64,000 nucleotides of DNA from Candidatus Gastranaerophilales bacterium (GCA_944325575.1 CALVAR010000006.1:1-64000), one strand, 5' to 3'. Counted from the first letter of the stretch, positions 51,676 to 63,011 are shown. Numbers and translations are program-made. The notes: generated by a model not told the origin, from the letters alone.

Positions 51676-54600
51676 TTATTCAATATTTTTCTGATCCTTT
51701 TTCTTCATAACTTTATCAACAAGGTGTTGAATTATTACATAGAAAGCAGGAGTCATAACAGTACCTATGGTACCTGCCGCCAGCATACCGCCAAAAACTG
51801 TAGAACCGACAGAAATTCTGGAAGATGCACCGGCACCATGGGCAAGAATCAAAGGAAGCATACCTATAACAAATGCAACAACCGTCATCATAATTGCCCT
51901 GAATCTTATCCTTGAAGCCTCAACAGCTGCATCTTCGATAGACATACCGTTTTCTTCATGCAGAACTTTAGCAAATTCTACAATAAGAATTGCCTGTTTT
52001 GCTGCCAGACCAATAAGCATAATCATACCGACCTGTGAGTACAAGTCAAACGCCTGTCCCATTATCAACTGGAATAATAATGCACCTGCCGCAGCAAGAG
52101 GACAAATTAACAGTACCGCAAACGGTATAGACCAGCTTTCATACAATGCAACGAGGAATAAATATACAAAGGTCAATGCCAGTGCAATAATAGTCGTTGT
52201 TTGTCCGCCTGATTCAATTTCTTGTTTAGAAGTACCTGACCATTCGTAGCCCATATCCTTCGGCAGAGTTTTTGTTGCAACTTCTTCCATTGCTTTCATT
52301 GCTTCGCCTGAACTTCTGCCTGAAGCCGGCTGTCCGGAGAACTGTACGCTTGTATACTGGTTGTATCTTGTAATAGAACCGGCACCTACAGTTTGTCTCA
52401 AAGAAACAACAGTTGTAATCGGAACCATTATACCTGCGCTGTTTTTAACATATATACCGGACAAATCATTTGCATGTCTTCTGAAACGTTGTTCTGCCTG
52501 CAGCTGAACCCTGAATACACGACCCAATTTATTAAAGTCATTTACATAATAGGTTCCCAGAGTAGAAGACAATGTGCTGTATAGTTCTTGTAAATCAATA
52601 CCCTGTGCCAGAGCCTTGTGGTAGTCTATATCCACAATATACTGGAGCATATTTGCCTGATACTGTGTATAAACGTTGGATAATCTCTTATCCTGATTTG
52701 CTGCAATCATAAGCATATTTGCATATTGCTGCATTTGCTGAGGAGTGTATTCAGCTTTTGAAAGCATCTGAAACTCAAAACCACCAAGCATACTCATACC
52801 TGAAATTGCAGGAGGGGAGAACACACCTATTTGTGCCTCTTTTATTTGTGCAAACTCGCCTCTTATTCTTCCTAGTATTGCATTAGCAGACAGGTCAGTT
52901 TCTTTACCCTGCATTTTTCTTATAATTTTCTGGAATATATTGAACTCACGTTTGCTCCATTCATCCAGTCTGATTACCAAAAACGCTTCGTTTGAAGGTC
53001 CCATCCCTACAAACACGATTCTGCCTTCAACACCTTCTGTTTTTTGAAGGATTTTATCCATCATTTCTGTTACTTCTGTTGTTCTGGCCAGTGATGCACC
53101 GGCAGGCAAGCTTATTTGTGCCATTAATACAGCCTGATCCTCGTCAGGAATAAAGCCCGTAGGAATTATTTTGAACAGAACAAGCATCAAAATAATAATT
53201 CCGCCAAATACAGCAAGTGTAAGCTTTTGATTATGAACAAATTTTTCTACATAATGGATATAAATATCAGTCAGCTTTTGGAAATAAACGTTAAATTCCA
53301 TAAATATCCATTTTATAGCTGCTGAAATTTTATTAGACGGTTTTCTGTTTGGATCCTCATGTCTTAATATAATTGAACATAATGCCGGAGAAAGTGTTAA
53401 CGCACAAACAGCGGATAACGCAATTGAAACAGCAATACAAACAGCAAACTGTTTGTACATTAAACCCGATAATCCGGGCATAAAACTTACAGGAACAAAT
53501 ACAGCCATCAACACTAATGCCATGGATACCAGCGCACCGCCAATTTCCTGCATGGTTATCTGTGTAGCCTCAACAGGAGATTTACCTGCTTCCAAGTGCC
53601 TTTTTACGTTTTCTATTACAACAATCGCATCGTCGACTACCGTTGCAACAGCGAGAACCATCGCAAACAGTGTCAGCAGGTTAATCGACATATCAAACAA
53701 CGGTAACGCTGCAAACGTACCAATCAAAGATACAGGGATTGCAATCAAAGGAACAAGAGTTGCTCTCGGGTCTCCGAGAAAGATAAAGATTATTGCAACT
53801 ACAATTATTGATGTTTCAATAATTGTTTTTACAACTTCTGACATAGATTCTCTGATAAACAAAGTGTCATCATGAACCATAGCAAGTTCCATACCGTCAG
53901 GCAATGTTTTTGAAACTTCCGCCATTTTTTTCTCAACAGCATTAACAATTTCTATAGCATTGGCACCCGGTATCTGGATAATCTGCATCAAGGCAGCAGG
54001 TTTGCCGTCAACTTTACCGTTTCTGGAGTATGTTTCAGAGCCTAATTCAACTCTTGCAATATCTTTTATTCTTATACTGGAGCCGTCCTGATTAGAGCGA
54101 ATGATGATATCTTCAAATTCCGAAGGTTCCAGTAATCTGCCCTTGGTTCTCAATGTAATCTGGAATCTTTGCTTATCAGGACCCGGTTCTTGACCCAATG
54201 CACCTGCAGAAACCTGAACGTTCTGCGTCGTAATCGCTTTTTGGACTTCAGCAACAGATACGTTCAAATTGGCCATTTTTTCTGTATCAAGCCATATTCT
54301 CATTGAATAATTGCCGGCACCGTATACACCAACTTCACCGACACCTGGTAAACGTGCAATTTCATCTTTAATATAAATAGACGCATAGTTAGTAACATCA
54401 AGCTGTGAGTATCTTCCGTCAGTAGATGCCAGATTCAAAATAGCAACACCCGCACCGGAAACCTGTTGTTTTGCAGTTACTCCCAAACGCCTAACATCTT
54501 CAGGCAATTTAGGCTCAATTTGTTGGATTCTGTTTTGTACGTTTACAAGGTCAATGTTTCTGTCAGAGCCTACTTTAAAATAGATTTGAAGCCTGTATGA

Positions 54601-54888
54601 TTCGTCCGAACTTGTTGAAATCATATAAAGCATATCTTCAACGCCGTTTATTTGAGACTCTAAAAGTGAAGCTACAGAAGACTCAACAACATCAGCACTT
54701 GCGCCGGGATATGAAGCACTAACTGTGATTTGCGGCGGTGTAATATCAGGATATTTTTCCAATTTTAATCCTGTCATTGCAATAAAGCCGACAAGCGTAA
54801 TAAATATAGAAATAACTATTGCAAATCTCGGCTTTTTAATAAAGAAATATAAATCTTTGTTATTTTGTTTATCTTGATTGTTTTCCAT
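51676..54888 (-). CDS. RND multidrug efflux transporter (HAE1, AcrB-like)
   Basis: A 1070-residue inner-membrane proton-drug antiporter with twelve transmembrane segments and two periplasmic loops. The TM4 proton-relay pair is in [14 protein letters not shown]; the TM10 lysine is in [22 protein letters not shown]-type N-terminal porter motif ([13 protein letters not shown]) is present. Three bases after the adaptor gene and 49 bases before the TolC-like gene: a complete tripartite operon in the order adaptor, pump, outer-membrane factor. Confidence 0.95.
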   Translation of the reverse strand: MENNQDKQNNKDLYFFIKKPRFAIVISIFITLVGFIAMTGLKLEKYPDITPPQITVSASYPGASADVVESSVASLLESQINGVEDMLYMISTSSDESYRLQIYFKVGSDRNIDLVNVQNRIQQIEPKLPEDVRRLGVTAKQQVSGAGVAILNLASTDGRYSQLDVTNYASIYIKDEIARLPGVGEVGVYGAGNYSMRIWLDTEKMANLNVSVAEVQKAITTQNVQVSAGALGQEPGPDKQRFQITLRTKGRLLEPSEFEDIIIRSNQDGSSIRIKDIARVELGSETYSRNGKVDGKPAALMQIIQIPGANAIEIVNAVEKKMAEVSKTLPDGMELAMVHDDTLFIRESMSEVVKTIIETSIIVVAIIFIFLGDPRATLVPLIAIPVSLIGTFAALPLFDMSINLLTLFAMVLAVATVVDDAIVVIENVKRHLEAGKSPVEATQITMQEIGGALVSMALVLMAVFVPVSFMPGLSGLMYKQFAVCIAVSIALSAVCALTLSPALCSIILRHEDPNRKPSNKISAAIKWIFMEFNVYFQKLTDIYIHYVEKFVHNQKLTLAVFGGIIILMLVLFKIIPTGFIPDEDQAVLMAQISLPAGASLARTTEVTEMMDKILQKTEGVEGRIVFVGMGPSNEAFLVIRLDEWSKREFNIFQKIIRKMQGKETDLSANAILGRIRGEFAQIKEAQIGVFSPPAISGMSMLGGFEFQMLSKAEYTPQQMQQYANMLMIAANQDKRLSNVYTQYQANMLQYIVDIDYHKALAQGIDLQELYSTLSSTLGTYYVNDFNKLGRVFRVQLQAEQRFRRHANDLSGIYVKNSAGIMVPITTVVSLRQTVGAGSITRYNQYTSVQFSGQPASGRSSGEAMKAMEEVATKTLPKDMGYEWSGTSKQEIESGGQTTTIIALALTFVYLFLVALYESWSIPFAVLLICPLAAAGALLFQLIMGQAFDLYSQVGMIMLIGLAAKQAILIVEFAKVLHEENGMSIEDAAVEASRIRFRAIMMTVVAFVIGMLPLILAHGAGASSRISVGSTVFGGMLAAGTIGTVMTPAFYVIIQHLVDKVMKKKDQKNIE

Positions 54889-54891
54889 TTA

Positions 54892-56058
54892 TCACTTATT
54901 TTCCTTAGCTGCTTTATCTGCAGCATCTTTATCCACAGCAACACTTGCACCGTTTCTCAATCTTTGGAAACCTTTTGTTATAACTCTTTCTCCGGGCTGT
55001 AAGCCTTCATCAACAATCCACTTATCGCCCTCCTGGCTTGAAATTTTAACATAACGTTGTTCTGCCTGACTGTTAGCATTAACTACCCATACATATGTAC
55101 CGTCAGTACTGTCAGAAACTGCAATTTGAGGAACAACAACAACCTTGACCGGTTTTTTTGAAACAGCAATAACATTGATAAAATCACCGGGAACTAAAAG
55201 ATGATCCTTGTTTTGGAACACTGCACGCATAGCTATAGTGCCTGCTGTCGGGTCAACTGTGTTGTTCACAAACTCCAGTACACCTTTTTCTTTGTATTCA
55301 GTTCCGTCAGAAAGTTTAATAATTACATCAGTACCCGGTATACTTCCTTTTTGAAGAACCAGTCTTCTTTTCATATAACGCAAGTAATCTTCACTTTTTA
55401 TATTAAAATAAGCATATATCGGACTTACTGACACTATTCTTGTCAATGCACCTGACTGAGGGTTTACAAGGTTGCCTTCGGTAATAAGAATTTTACCTAC
55501 CTTACCGTCAACAGGAGATGTTATTTTTGTATAGCTTAAGTTAAGTTTTGCTGCCGCTAGGTTAGCTTTATTAACATCGAGAGTGGCTCTGTTTTGGTCT
55601 CTTGTTGCAAGTGCCTGATCATAATATGATTTGCTGACAAAATCATTTTTAACAAGCTCTTGTGCTCGGACAAGTTCTTTCTGGGCATTAACAAGAGCTG
55701 CCTGTGCCTGTCTTACCGCAGCTTCGGCTTGTTGTACGGCAATAATATACTCATTAGGCTGAATCAAAAACAAAGTCTGACCCTTTTTTACATAAGCACC
55801 TTCTTTAAAGTAGCTTTTTTGTAGCCAGCCGTTGATTCTTGCAACAACATCAACTGAATATTTTGCCTCAATACGTCCGACTGATTCATTTTTCGGATAA
55901 ACATCTTTTGTTGTAACATACTCAACATCAACAGGGGTAGGTCTTTTACTTTGTTCAGCAGCAATTTTCCCTGCAATATAACTTGCAACTTTATTAAAAA
56001 CAACAGGGACAACAATTATGGCAATAATTATTATCCATATTAATTTTTTCTTATTCAT
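54892..56058 (-). CDS. RND efflux periplasmic adaptor (AcrA/MexA-like)
   Basis: A 388-residue membrane fusion protein: N-terminal anchor (about 4-25), lipoyl-like half motifs GWLQKSYFKEGAYVKKGQTLFLI and LNLSYTKITSPVDGKVGKILI flanking a coiled-coil hairpin, then beta-barrel and membrane-proximal domains. Links pump and outer-membrane channel. GAGGA ribosome site; first gene of the efflux operon. No regulator is adjacent. Confidence 0.94.
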   Translation of the reverse strand: MNKKKLIWIIIIAIIVVPVVFNKVASYIAGKIAAEQSKRPTPVDVEYVTTKDVYPKNESVGRIEAKYSVDVVARINGWLQKSYFKEGAYVKKGQTLFLIQPNEYIIAVQQAEAAVRQAQAALVNAQKELVRAQELVKNDFVSKSYYDQALATRDQNRATLDVNKANLAAAKLNLSYTKITSPVDGKVGKILITEGNLVNPQSGALTRIVSVSPIYAYFNIKSEDYLRYMKRRLVLQKGSIPGTDVIIKLSDGTEYKEKGVLEFVNNTVDPTAGTIAMRAVFQNKDHLLVPGDFINVIAVSKKPVKVVVVPQIAVSDSTDGTYVWVVNANSQAEQRYVKISSQEGDKWIVDEGLQPGERVITKGFQRLRNGASVAVDKDAADKAAKENK

Positions 56059-56166
56059 TATAATTAATCCTCGTGATGTACAACTATGATTGTTAGCATA
56101 ACAACAATTTTATACTATGGCAATATTTTTACAATAGTACAAGAGGAGTATAAATAATGATATCAG

Positions 56167-56691
56167 CTATTTATTCCACATTTCATCAGTAAATTTCCAG
56201 TTGTTTTCAAACAACTTTCTTGTAACAGCATTACTTGGAGTAACTTTACTGTCAGTAAAATTGACACCAAAAACAAAAATATCCTTGCCTGATTTATTTG
56301 GACCTTTATCACCATTTACATCAACTGTAACTGTAAGAACTATCTTTGGAGCTATCGTTGCTGAGTTACATTTAAACTTCATATTATCTTTTGTTAAGAC
56401 TTCATAAGTAGAAATTGTTCTGGCAACTTTTAAATAAGGAACTATATATTGTTTAAAAGTAGTTGAAGAATTAGAGGCAAATGTCCACTTGTAAGCAGGA
56501 CCATTGTCAATAATAGACATATCCATTGCTTCGTTTAATGTAAGATATGCTTTTTGTGCCTGTCTGCCCAATTCTTCTCTTTGAGAATATTTTTTTAATG
56601 TAGGAATTGCTATTGAGGAAATTACTCCCACTATAACAAGTGTAAGCAAAACTTCTACATAAGAAATAGCTTTTAATTTATTAAAAAACAT
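56167..56691 (-). CDS. Prepilin-like protein, atypical cleavage motif
   Basis: A 174-residue type IV pilin-like protein. Short basic leader, then KA-ISYVEVLLTLVIVGVISSIA: position +5 Glu is kept, but the leader ends in Ala rather than Gly and the usual FTLVE reads ISYVE. The rest is a globular domain shared in layout with the upstream paralogue (REELGRQAQKAYLTLNEAMDMSI). Probably a minor pseudopilin of a type IV pilus or secretion machine. Confidence 0.82.
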   Translation of the reverse strand: MFFNKLKAISYVEVLLTLVIVGVISSIAIPTLKKYSQREELGRQAQKAYLTLNEAMDMSIIDNGPAYKWTFASNSSTTFKQYIVPYLKVARTISTYEVLTKDNMKFKCNSATIAPKIVLTVTVDVNGDKGPNKSGKDIFVFGVNFTDSKVTPSNAVTRKLFENNWKFTDEMWNK

Positions 56692-56709
56692 TATAAAAAC
56701 CTTTCTATT

Positions 56710-57312
56710 TTACCAGTATGTTATTGTCCAGTTGTCTTCCATTAAATTTTTAGCATGGTCAACAGGGCATATTTTCCATTTTCCACTTGTAGCACTTGCT
56801 TGACATTTGCTGTCATACTTACCAAAATTAAATATAAAAACATCAACACCTTCCATATTTGGCTCATTACTGCCATTTACATCTATATAAAATCTCGGTA
56901 AATTACCGTGCCCAGCAATAACTATACCATCAGGTAAAAGCATAGCTCGTACTGTAGGAGTTGTTTTATTCTCTGATTTAAAATTTCGATATCCACTAAA
57001 ACAGGCAGTATTAGAGCTCCAAGTATTAGAACAATCGATGGCCTTAATAAAATATTTACCAATATAATCTCTTATTACAAAACTGCCAACATTTGCAGAT
57101 GTCCATTCATCCGGCTCTTTTCCTGTTTCAACAACAGCCATATCAATTGCACCCTCTAAGGCTACATACCCCTTTTGTGCCAGTTTTGCGTATTCTGTTT
57201 TTTGAGAATGTTTACTCAAGCCGGGTATGGTAAGTGCAGCAACAACACCAAGAATTGTAAGCACAACCAGTAATTCAACAAGAGTAACTGCTTTTATCTT
57301 TTTTATTTGCAT
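56710..57312 (-). CDS. Type IV prepilin-like protein
   Basis: A 200-residue pseudopilin with a class III leader and KA-VTLVELLVVLTILGVVAALTIP, Glu at +5. The segment after the helix (KTEYAKLAQKGYVALEGAIDMAV) matches the next gene, so the two are paralogues. Four cysteines in the globular part may form disulfides, in keeping with the membrane thioredoxin gene that overlaps it by ten bases. Confidence 0.87.
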   Translation of the reverse strand: MQIKKIKAVTLVELLVVLTILGVVAALTIPGLSKHSQKTEYAKLAQKGYVALEGAIDMAVVETGKEPDEWTSANVGSFVIRDYIGKYFIKAIDCSNTWSSNTACFSGYRNFKSENKTTPTVRAMLLPDGIVIAGHGNLPRFYIDVNGSNEPNMEGVDVFIFNFGKYDSKCQASATSGKWKICPVDHAKNLMEDNWTITYW

Positions 57313-57776
57313 GATTCACCTTTTTTCACTAAATTTCTAAATTTCAAATATCTTTGAACTTCTTTATTTAAAGAAGTAACAGAATCAAGATATGCACTGT
57401 CTATATGCACCCTGTTGTCATACTTTGGATCCATGATATAAACCGTTGGATAGCCGGAAATTCTATATTCTTCAGCAATTTTAGCATTTTGTGGGTCATC
57501 TACATTGATTAAAACGACATTCAAATCATTCTTGTTTATATTTCTCACTTTATCAAGTTTGGGCATAAATCTCTGGCAATATGTGCACCAGTCAACATAA
57601 AAAACACCGATAATGGGTTTGTCTTCCTTTGATGCCTGTTCATAAGTCACGCCGAGATCATAATCAGACGGTCTGTGGCTTGCTTTGGGCATCAGCGCAA
57701 AACTTGCTGCGGAAACGATGCCTATTAAAATTAGTATAGCAATTGAAACAAGTGTTATTTTAAATTTTTTATTCAA
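57303..57776 (-). CDS. Membrane-anchored thioredoxin-like protein
   Basis: A 157-residue protein with one N-terminal membrane anchor (about 8-30) and an exported thioredoxin domain with active site WCTYC and the cis-proline segment SGYPTVYI. Resembles cyanobacterial TxlA/HCF164-type reductants. TTG start overlaps the glgC stop by four bases; the downstream pilin overlaps it by ten. A role in pilin disulfide handling is inference from context. Confidence 0.85.
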   Translation of the reverse strand: MNKKFKITLVSIAILILIGIVSAASFALMPKASHRPSDYDLGVTYEQASKEDKPIIGVFYVDWCTYCQRFMPKLDKVRNINKNDLNVVLINVDDPQNAKIAEEYRISGYPTVYIMDPKYDNRVHIDSAYLDSVTSLNKEVQRYLKFRNLVKKGESCK

Positions 57777-59011
57777 AGTTGTGCTCCTTTTGGTACTACA
57801 GTAACTCCGCCTTCCGAGACGTAGAAGCCTCTTGCCTCGTCTTCTTCTTTGTTAAAGCCGATTTTTGTGTACGGCGGAATATCTACATTTTTGTCTATAA
57901 TAGCTTTTTTAATATGCGAATGTCTGCCTATATTAACATTTTCCATAATTATAGAATCTACAACGCTTGAAAAGCTGTTGATCCTGACTTTTGGAGAAAG
58001 TATACATCTGGAAAGAGTACCTCCCGATATAACACAGCCTTCTGAAACCAGAGAGTTTGTCGCCATACCCCGTCTTTCCAGTTCTTCCCATATGAACTTT
58101 GCCGGAGGATAATTGTAATTGTATGTTCTTATCGGCCACTCTTTTGTGTACAAATTAAATTCAGGGTCATAAGCCAGCAAATCCATATTTGCCTGCCAGT
58201 ATGCGTCCATTGTCCCTACATCACGCCAGTATCCTCTTTCTGATTGTTCCATACCGGGGAATGTATTTTGTGCAAAATCATAAACATATATCTTATCACC
58301 CTGTTCAAGCATTTTTGGTATTATGTTTTTACCAAAATCATGGCTTGATGTTTGATTGTCTGCGTCTATTCTCAATTCTTCAATCAGTTTGTGTCTGTTA
58401 AAGAAATAATTTCCCATAGAAGCAAGACATTTTGTCGGGTCACCTGGTATATGTTTGGGTGTGTTTTTAGGCTTTTCTATAAAGTTTGTCAAATGCCAGT
58501 TGTCATCTACCTCCATGATACCGTATTCACCGGCCTCTTCAATCGGGATAGGTATAGCGGAAATAGTCAAATCTGCATTATGCTTTTTATGAAAATCAAG
58601 CATTTGTGCCACATTCATTTTATAAATATGGTCGCCGCCAAACACCGCAATATATTGAGAATCTTCCGCAAGAATATGATGGATGTTCTGAAAAACTGCA
58701 TCTGCAGTGCCCTTATACCAGTGTCCGTCTATTCTCATCTGTGCGGGGATAAGTTCAACATACTGGTTTAAAATAGGAGTCAAAGGCCACGTACGTGTGA
58801 TATGTTTATTCAAAGAATCCGATTTATACTGTGTTAGTATTTTTAATTTATAAAAACCGGAGTTTATAAAATTATTGATAACAAAATCAATGATACGATA
58901 TCTTCCGCCAAAAGGGACTGCCGGCTTAGCTCTGTCTCTTGTCAGAGGATAAAGTCTTTTTCCTTCTCCCCCCGCAAGTATCATAACCAGTGTATCGTCA
59001 TCAACAGGCAT
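57773..59011 (-). CDS. glgC: Glucose-1-phosphate adenylyltransferase
   Basis: A 412-residue ADP-glucose pyrophosphorylase, the committed step of glycogen synthesis. Begins with the nucleotide motif ILAGGEGKRLYPLT; GTADAVFQN, FGGDHIYKM and IEKPKN follow; C-terminal hexapeptide helix carries allosteric lysines (KAIIDKNVDIPP). GGGAG precedes the ATG. First gene of a run with the thioredoxin-like and pilin genes by overlap. Confidence 0.96.
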   Translation of the reverse strand: MPVDDDTLVMILAGGEGKRLYPLTRDRAKPAVPFGGRYRIIDFVINNFINSGFYKLKILTQYKSDSLNKHITRTWPLTPILNQYVELIPAQMRIDGHWYKGTADAVFQNIHHILAEDSQYIAVFGGDHIYKMNVAQMLDFHKKHNADLTISAIPIPIEEAGEYGIMEVDDNWHLTNFIEKPKNTPKHIPGDPTKCLASMGNYFFNRHKLIEELRIDADNQTSSHDFGKNIIPKMLEQGDKIYVYDFAQNTFPGMEQSERGYWRDVGTMDAYWQANMDLLAYDPEFNLYTKEWPIRTYNYNYPPAKFIWEELERRGMATNSLVSEGCVISGGTLSRCILSPKVRINSFSSVVDSIIMENVNIGRHSHIKKAIIDKNVDIPPYTKIGFNKEEDEARGFYVSEGGVTVVPKGAQL

Positions 59012-59054
59012 GCAATAACTCCCAAAATTTGTTTACTGTATATAATAATACCAT

Positions 59055-59085
59055 AAAAAAGACCTGACGTTAATCAGGTCTTTTT
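59055..59085 (-). terminator. Intrinsic terminator after the EF-hand/LysM-like gene
   Basis: Perfect twelve-base palindrome AAAAAGACCTGA/TCAGGTCTTTTT with a six-base loop, just downstream of the gene at 59117 on the minus strand. Confidence 0.9.
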
Positions 59086-59116
59086 GTAATTTAGATAAAA
59101 TGCTTAACAGGTCGAA

Positions 59117-60850
59117 TTAAATTTTTACTTTTCCTGTCATTAAGTCATTCATATCGTATTTCTTGCCGTTAATTTCAACCATCAAAGCTTTTGTTTGCCT
59201 GTCTATCTTAACAGGAATCCAGCCCTCATCACCATTAGCTCTTAGGTAATATGTATTGGAGACATAACGATCTGCTCTTATTGCACCTGTTTCTTGATCA
59301 ACAAAGTCTTCCAAGAAATCTTTAAAGTCCCAATGAGCATAGCCACCTTTACCTTTTGCCAGTTCATAAGTTGTGTCACCTATTTTTATCTGTACATTTG
59401 AATCATAGGTGGGATCCCTGTATAGCGGTGTTAATGAACCGTTTCTATACTGGTATGTATTATATTTTCTATAATCTTGTGACGGATACTTATCAGCAAA
59501 ATCTACACCTCCTCTACGAATTTTAGATTCCCTGTCGAAATCAACAAGTGTCTTTGTAGCCAGATTTTTGACCTGTCCGTTTTCATAGTATTTACCATCA
59601 TATGTACCGTTATATGGCTCATATCCTTTTAATGCTTCATTGTATCTGCACATGCCATGACCCTGTACATTAGCAAAATTTTTGTTATTCCATTTACCTG
59701 TTTCAGGATCAGCGCCTTTAAGTTTTAATACTCCCGAATTAGCCGGCGGAGGTGTAGATTGTTGATTTTCCGGAGGATTAACATCCTGTCCCTTTTGTCC
59801 GTTATCAGGAGTTTCAGGGGGGGTTATATCATCTAAAGCCTGCATAAACGGAGGATTTAAAGGATCAAATTCGCCGTCCAAAGGCATAAAGCCTACATTA
59901 AAATCAGGCATTTCATACTCCTGTTCTTTTGGAGCATAAGGCGGCAGGCCTTTTTCCTGCTTTTCTTTTTCTTCGGCTGCTATACGGGCTTCTTCTGCAG
60001 CTGCAGCTTCTGCATCTGCCTTTCTTTTAAGTAAAGCTGCTTCTATTTCATCAGAATTACCCTTATCTTCTAGATTACCCGCTATTTTTACTTCTGCACC
60101 CGCATACAGGTATTCAACACCTTTTTTTGTTGTATGAACAGCACCCGGGTTATCCTTCTTAAACTTAGCAATTGCTTCTTTCATCTGTTCATCAGTAGGA
60201 TTTTCAATTCCCTGTGCGGCAAGAGAACGTTTGATTAAATCTTTAAAAGATTCGTTCTCCTGAACAGTATAAGTTTTAGGAGTTTGCAAGTCTCTGATTC
60301 TTGCTGCTTCAGCTTCTTGTTTAGCCTTTGCTTGTTGTTCTGCTTCATATTCCTGAAGAATTTCTTGAGACCTATTTTCTGCAAATTCTCTTGCTCGTTG
60401 CTGCATTTCTTCTTGTTCTCTGGCTTCTTGAAGTTGTCTCAACTGAGCGTCTGCTTTTTTCTGTCGTTCTTCCAAAAGCTGCTGTGTTGAGACTTTTTCA
60501 TCTTTTTTAGTCCCTTTTCTTATGGCTTTCATAAAGTTTTTTAGATCTTCACCGCTGACCTCTCTGCCCCCTGAAAGCTCATTCCAGCGGTTAAAATTAT
60601 CAGCCATTTTTTCAAATTCTTTTTTAGAGATTTTATTATCTTCGCCCGCCGCTTTTATAAAATCATCCATTGCTGCAGCAAGTTCTGTTGAGCTTAAGCC
60701 TGCTTTTCCATCAGTATCATAAGCCTGAAAAATTTTGATAAGTCGTTTGTTTTTCTTTGTTAATTCAGCAATTTCTTCCTGCGTCAGTCCCTCTGCTGAG
60801 ACCTGAGTCGCATCGTATTTCTTGCCTTCACCAATTTTCATATCGCCCAT
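59117..60850 (-). CDS. Large protein with EF-hand-like, coiled-coil and LysM-like segments
   Basis: A 577-residue protein, not recognised as a whole. Near residues 45-60 is an EF-hand-like loop (DTDGKAGLSSTEL), and a second (GEDNKISKKEFEKM) follows. Residues 125-190 are a Glu/Gln/Ala-rich coiled coil. A LysM-like stretch starts at TYTVQENESFKDLI. Another coiled coil, a Pro-rich linker and a beta-rich C-terminal domain follow. No signal peptide. ATG 60850 is chosen over GTG 60856 because AAAGGTG is seven bases upstream of the ATG. Possibly an envelope-associated structural protein. Confidence 0.7.
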   Translation of the reverse strand: MGDMKIGEGKKYDATQVSAEGLTQEEIAELTKKNKRLIKIFQAYDTDGKAGLSSTELAAAMDDFIKAAGEDNKISKKEFEKMADNFNRWNELSGGREVSGEDLKNFMKAIRKGTKKDEKVSTQQLLEERQKKADAQLRQLQEAREQEEMQQRAREFAENRSQEILQEYEAEQQAKAKQEAEAARIRDLQTPKTYTVQENESFKDLIKRSLAAQGIENPTDEQMKEAIAKFKKDNPGAVHTTKKGVEYLYAGAEVKIAGNLEDKGNSDEIEAALLKRKADAEAAAAEEARIAAEEKEKQEKGLPPYAPKEQEYEMPDFNVGFMPLDGEFDPLNPPFMQALDDITPPETPDNGQKGQDVNPPENQQSTPPPANSGVLKLKGADPETGKWNNKNFANVQGHGMCRYNEALKGYEPYNGTYDGKYYENGQVKNLATKTLVDFDRESKIRRGGVDFADKYPSQDYRKYNTYQYRNGSLTPLYRDPTYDSNVQIKIGDTTYELAKGKGGYAHWDFKDFLEDFVDQETGAIRADRYVSNTYYLRANGDEGWIPVKIDRQTKALMVEINGKKYDMNDLMTGKVKI

Positions 60851-61054
60851 ACGCACACACCTTTCATTCCTTATATGTAAGACGGTTATATTAAGCTAAT
60901 CGGCAAAGTTAAAAAAAGCTTAAGCTAAAAAAAGTAAAATATCCCGACCTATCCTATCCTATTAGGCATTATATAAGGGTTTTAGAGATATGTAAATTTA
61001 TTTTAACATTTTTGAAATTTGTAATAAAATATAAAAAATAAAAGGAGATTTTTG

Positions 61055-62320
61055 ATGACCCGATCAATGACTATTGCGGAAAAAATACTTGCGGCACATG
61101 CCGGACTTGAAGAAGTAAAGCCCGGACAGCTTATTACTGCAAAACTCGACATAACACTGGCCAATGATATTACAGGTCCTGTTGCCATAAAAGAATTTAA
61201 AAAAATAGGCGTTGATAAAGTTTTTGATAAAGAAAGAGTTGTTTTTGTTCCGGATCATTTTGTGCCGAATAAAGATATAAAATCGGCACAGCAGGCAAAA
61301 ATGGTCAGAGAATTTTCGCACGAGCAAAATCTCAAAAACTACTTTGAAGTCGGGCGTATGGGCATAGAACATGCTCTTTTACCTGAGAAAGGCATAGTCA
61401 CGGCAGGAGACCTGATAATAGGAGCAGATTCTCATACCTGCACGTATGGTGCAATCGGTGCATTTTCAACAGGTGTAGGTTCAACAGACCTTGCCTGTGC
61501 AATGGCATCAGGCGAAACCTGGTTCAAGGTGCCTTCTACAATAAAAGTGGAATTTAACGGAACTTTAAACAAATGGGTAAGTGCAAAAGATTTGATACTC
61601 CATCTTATCGGTGATATAGGAGTAGACGGTGCTTTATACAAAGTCCTTGAAATCGGCGGTTCCGCAATTGAAAATATGGATATGGACGGACGTCTCACCA
61701 TTTGCAACATGGCGATAGAAGCAGGAGCAAAAGCAGGGATTATAGTTCCTGATGAAATTACAAAAGAATACCTCAAAAACCGTTCAATAAGAACTCCTGT
61801 ATTTTATGAAAGCGATAAAGATGCAGAATATGAAAAAGTGCTTGTTTATGATGTATCAAAAATAGAGCCTACTGTTGCATTTCCGCACCTGCCGGAAAAC
61901 ACAAAACCGGTATCTCAGGCAGGTAATATAAAAATACATCAGGCAGTTATAGGAAGCTGTACAAACGGAAGACTTTCGGATTTGAAGATAACAGCGGAAA
62001 TTTTAAAAGGAAGAACAGTTCATCCGGATGTAAGGTTAATAGTTTTTCCGGGAACGCAGGATATATATCTTGAAGCAATAAAACTCGGATATATACAAAC
62101 AATTATTGAAGCTCAGGGGGCAGTTTCGACACCGACCTGCGGACCCTGTCTTGGCGGGTGGGCAGGAATTCTTGCAGAAGGAGAACGCTGCATTTCTACG
62201 ACAAACCGCAACTTTGTAGGCAGAATGGGCCACGTCAACAGTGAAGTATACCTTGCATCACCGGCTGTAGCTGCAGCCAGTGCAGTGCTGGGACGTATTG
62301 CTTCGCCGGATGAGTTATAA
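61055..62320 (+). CDS. leuC: 3-isopropylmalate dehydratase large subunit
   Basis: A 421-residue aconitase-family large subunit isomerising 2- and 3-isopropylmalate in leucine synthesis, in the shorter (about 420-residue) HacA/LeuC2 class. Cluster cysteines are in [10 protein letters not shown]..., SCTNGR and [13 protein letters not shown]. The homoaconitase-type alternative cannot be excluded. AAAGGAG is seven bases before ATG 61055. leuD is not in the window, which is unusual because it normally follows. The 200-base upstream gap holds nothing obvious. Confidence 0.9.
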   Translation: MTRSMTIAEKILAAHAGLEEVKPGQLITAKLDITLANDITGPVAIKEFKKIGVDKVFDKERVVFVPDHFVPNKDIKSAQQAKMVREFSHEQNLKNYFEVGRMGIEHALLPEKGIVTAGDLIIGADSHTCTYGAIGAFSTGVGSTDLACAMASGETWFKVPSTIKVEFNGTLNKWVSAKDLILHLIGDIGVDGALYKVLEIGGSAIENMDMDGRLTICNMAIEAGAKAGIIVPDEITKEYLKNRSIRTPVFYESDKDAEYEKVLVYDVSKIEPTVAFPHLPENTKPVSQAGNIKIHQAVIGSCTNGRLSDLKITAEILKGRTVHPDVRLIVFPGTQDIYLEAIKLGYIQTIIEAQGAVSTPTCGPCLGGWAGILAEGERCISTTNRNFVGRMGHVNSEVYLASPAVAAASAVLGRIASPDEL

Positions 62321-62339
62321 AACAGCAGATAATAAAGAA

Positions 62340-63008
62340 TCAGACATTTTCATAAAGGATTTTTGCTATTAAAAGATCCTCAGGTGTTGTTATCTTTATA
62401 TTTGAGCGGCTGCCTTCAGAGACATATACTTCTTTGCCCAAATATTCCAGCATACCAGCATCGTCAGAAAAAGACCGCCCCTGCAGTTTTTCGTGTGCGT
62501 CAAAAATCAATTTGTAATCGAAAATCTGAGGAGTTTGCACCGTCCAGAGTGTATTTCTGTCAGGCGTAGCTTCTATTTTATTGTTTTCATTAACTATCTT
62601 GATGGTATCAACGGCTTTTACCGCAACAATAGCAGCACCAGTGGCAACCGCTTTTTGAAGACATTTATCTATATCAGTTTTTTTTACAAGAGGTCTTGCT
62701 GCATCGTGGATTGCAACAATATCAGAAGCACTGCACTGTTTTAAAGCATTGTATATAGAAGCCTGTCTTGTATCTCCGCCTCTGACTATTTTTATATTTT
62801 CAATATTATATTTCTCCAAAAGTTCTTTTAGTATACTTTCCAACGATTCTGCGGCAGATACTATAATTTCAAATGGACAAAAAGGAACAAAAGCTTCTAT
62901 GGAATGAATAATAACCTCTTTACCGTCAATCTTTTCCAACAGCTTGTTAGTTTGTCCGTATCTTCTCGAGCTTCCGCCTGCGGTAATAATAACCGATAAT
63001 TTTGTCAT
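62340..63008 (-). CDS. ispD: 2-C-methyl-D-erythritol 4-phosphate cytidylyltransferase
   Basis: A 222-residue MEP-pathway enzyme making CDP-methylerythritol. ITAGGSSRRYGQTNK is the CTP-binding loop; HDAARPLV and WTVQTPQIF are IspD signatures. Three bases after the thiL stop, so co-transcribed. Converges with leuC 19 bases away. Confidence 0.95.
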   Translation of the reverse strand: MTKLSVIITAGGSSRRYGQTNKLLEKIDGKEVIIHSIEAFVPFCPFEIIVSAAESLESILKELLEKYNIENIKIVRGGDTRQASIYNALKQCSASDIVAIHDAARPLVKKTDIDKCLQKAVATGAAIVAVKAVDTIKIVNENNKIEATPDRNTLWTVQTPQIFDYKLIFDAHEKLQGRSFSDDAGMLEYLGKEVYVSEGSRSNIKITTPEDLLIAKILYENV

Positions 63009-63011
63009 CCT

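Noticed and set aside
53453-53875. 140-residue frame opposite the RND pump
   Set aside because: Antisense shadow of a strongly conserved gene, with no start signals.
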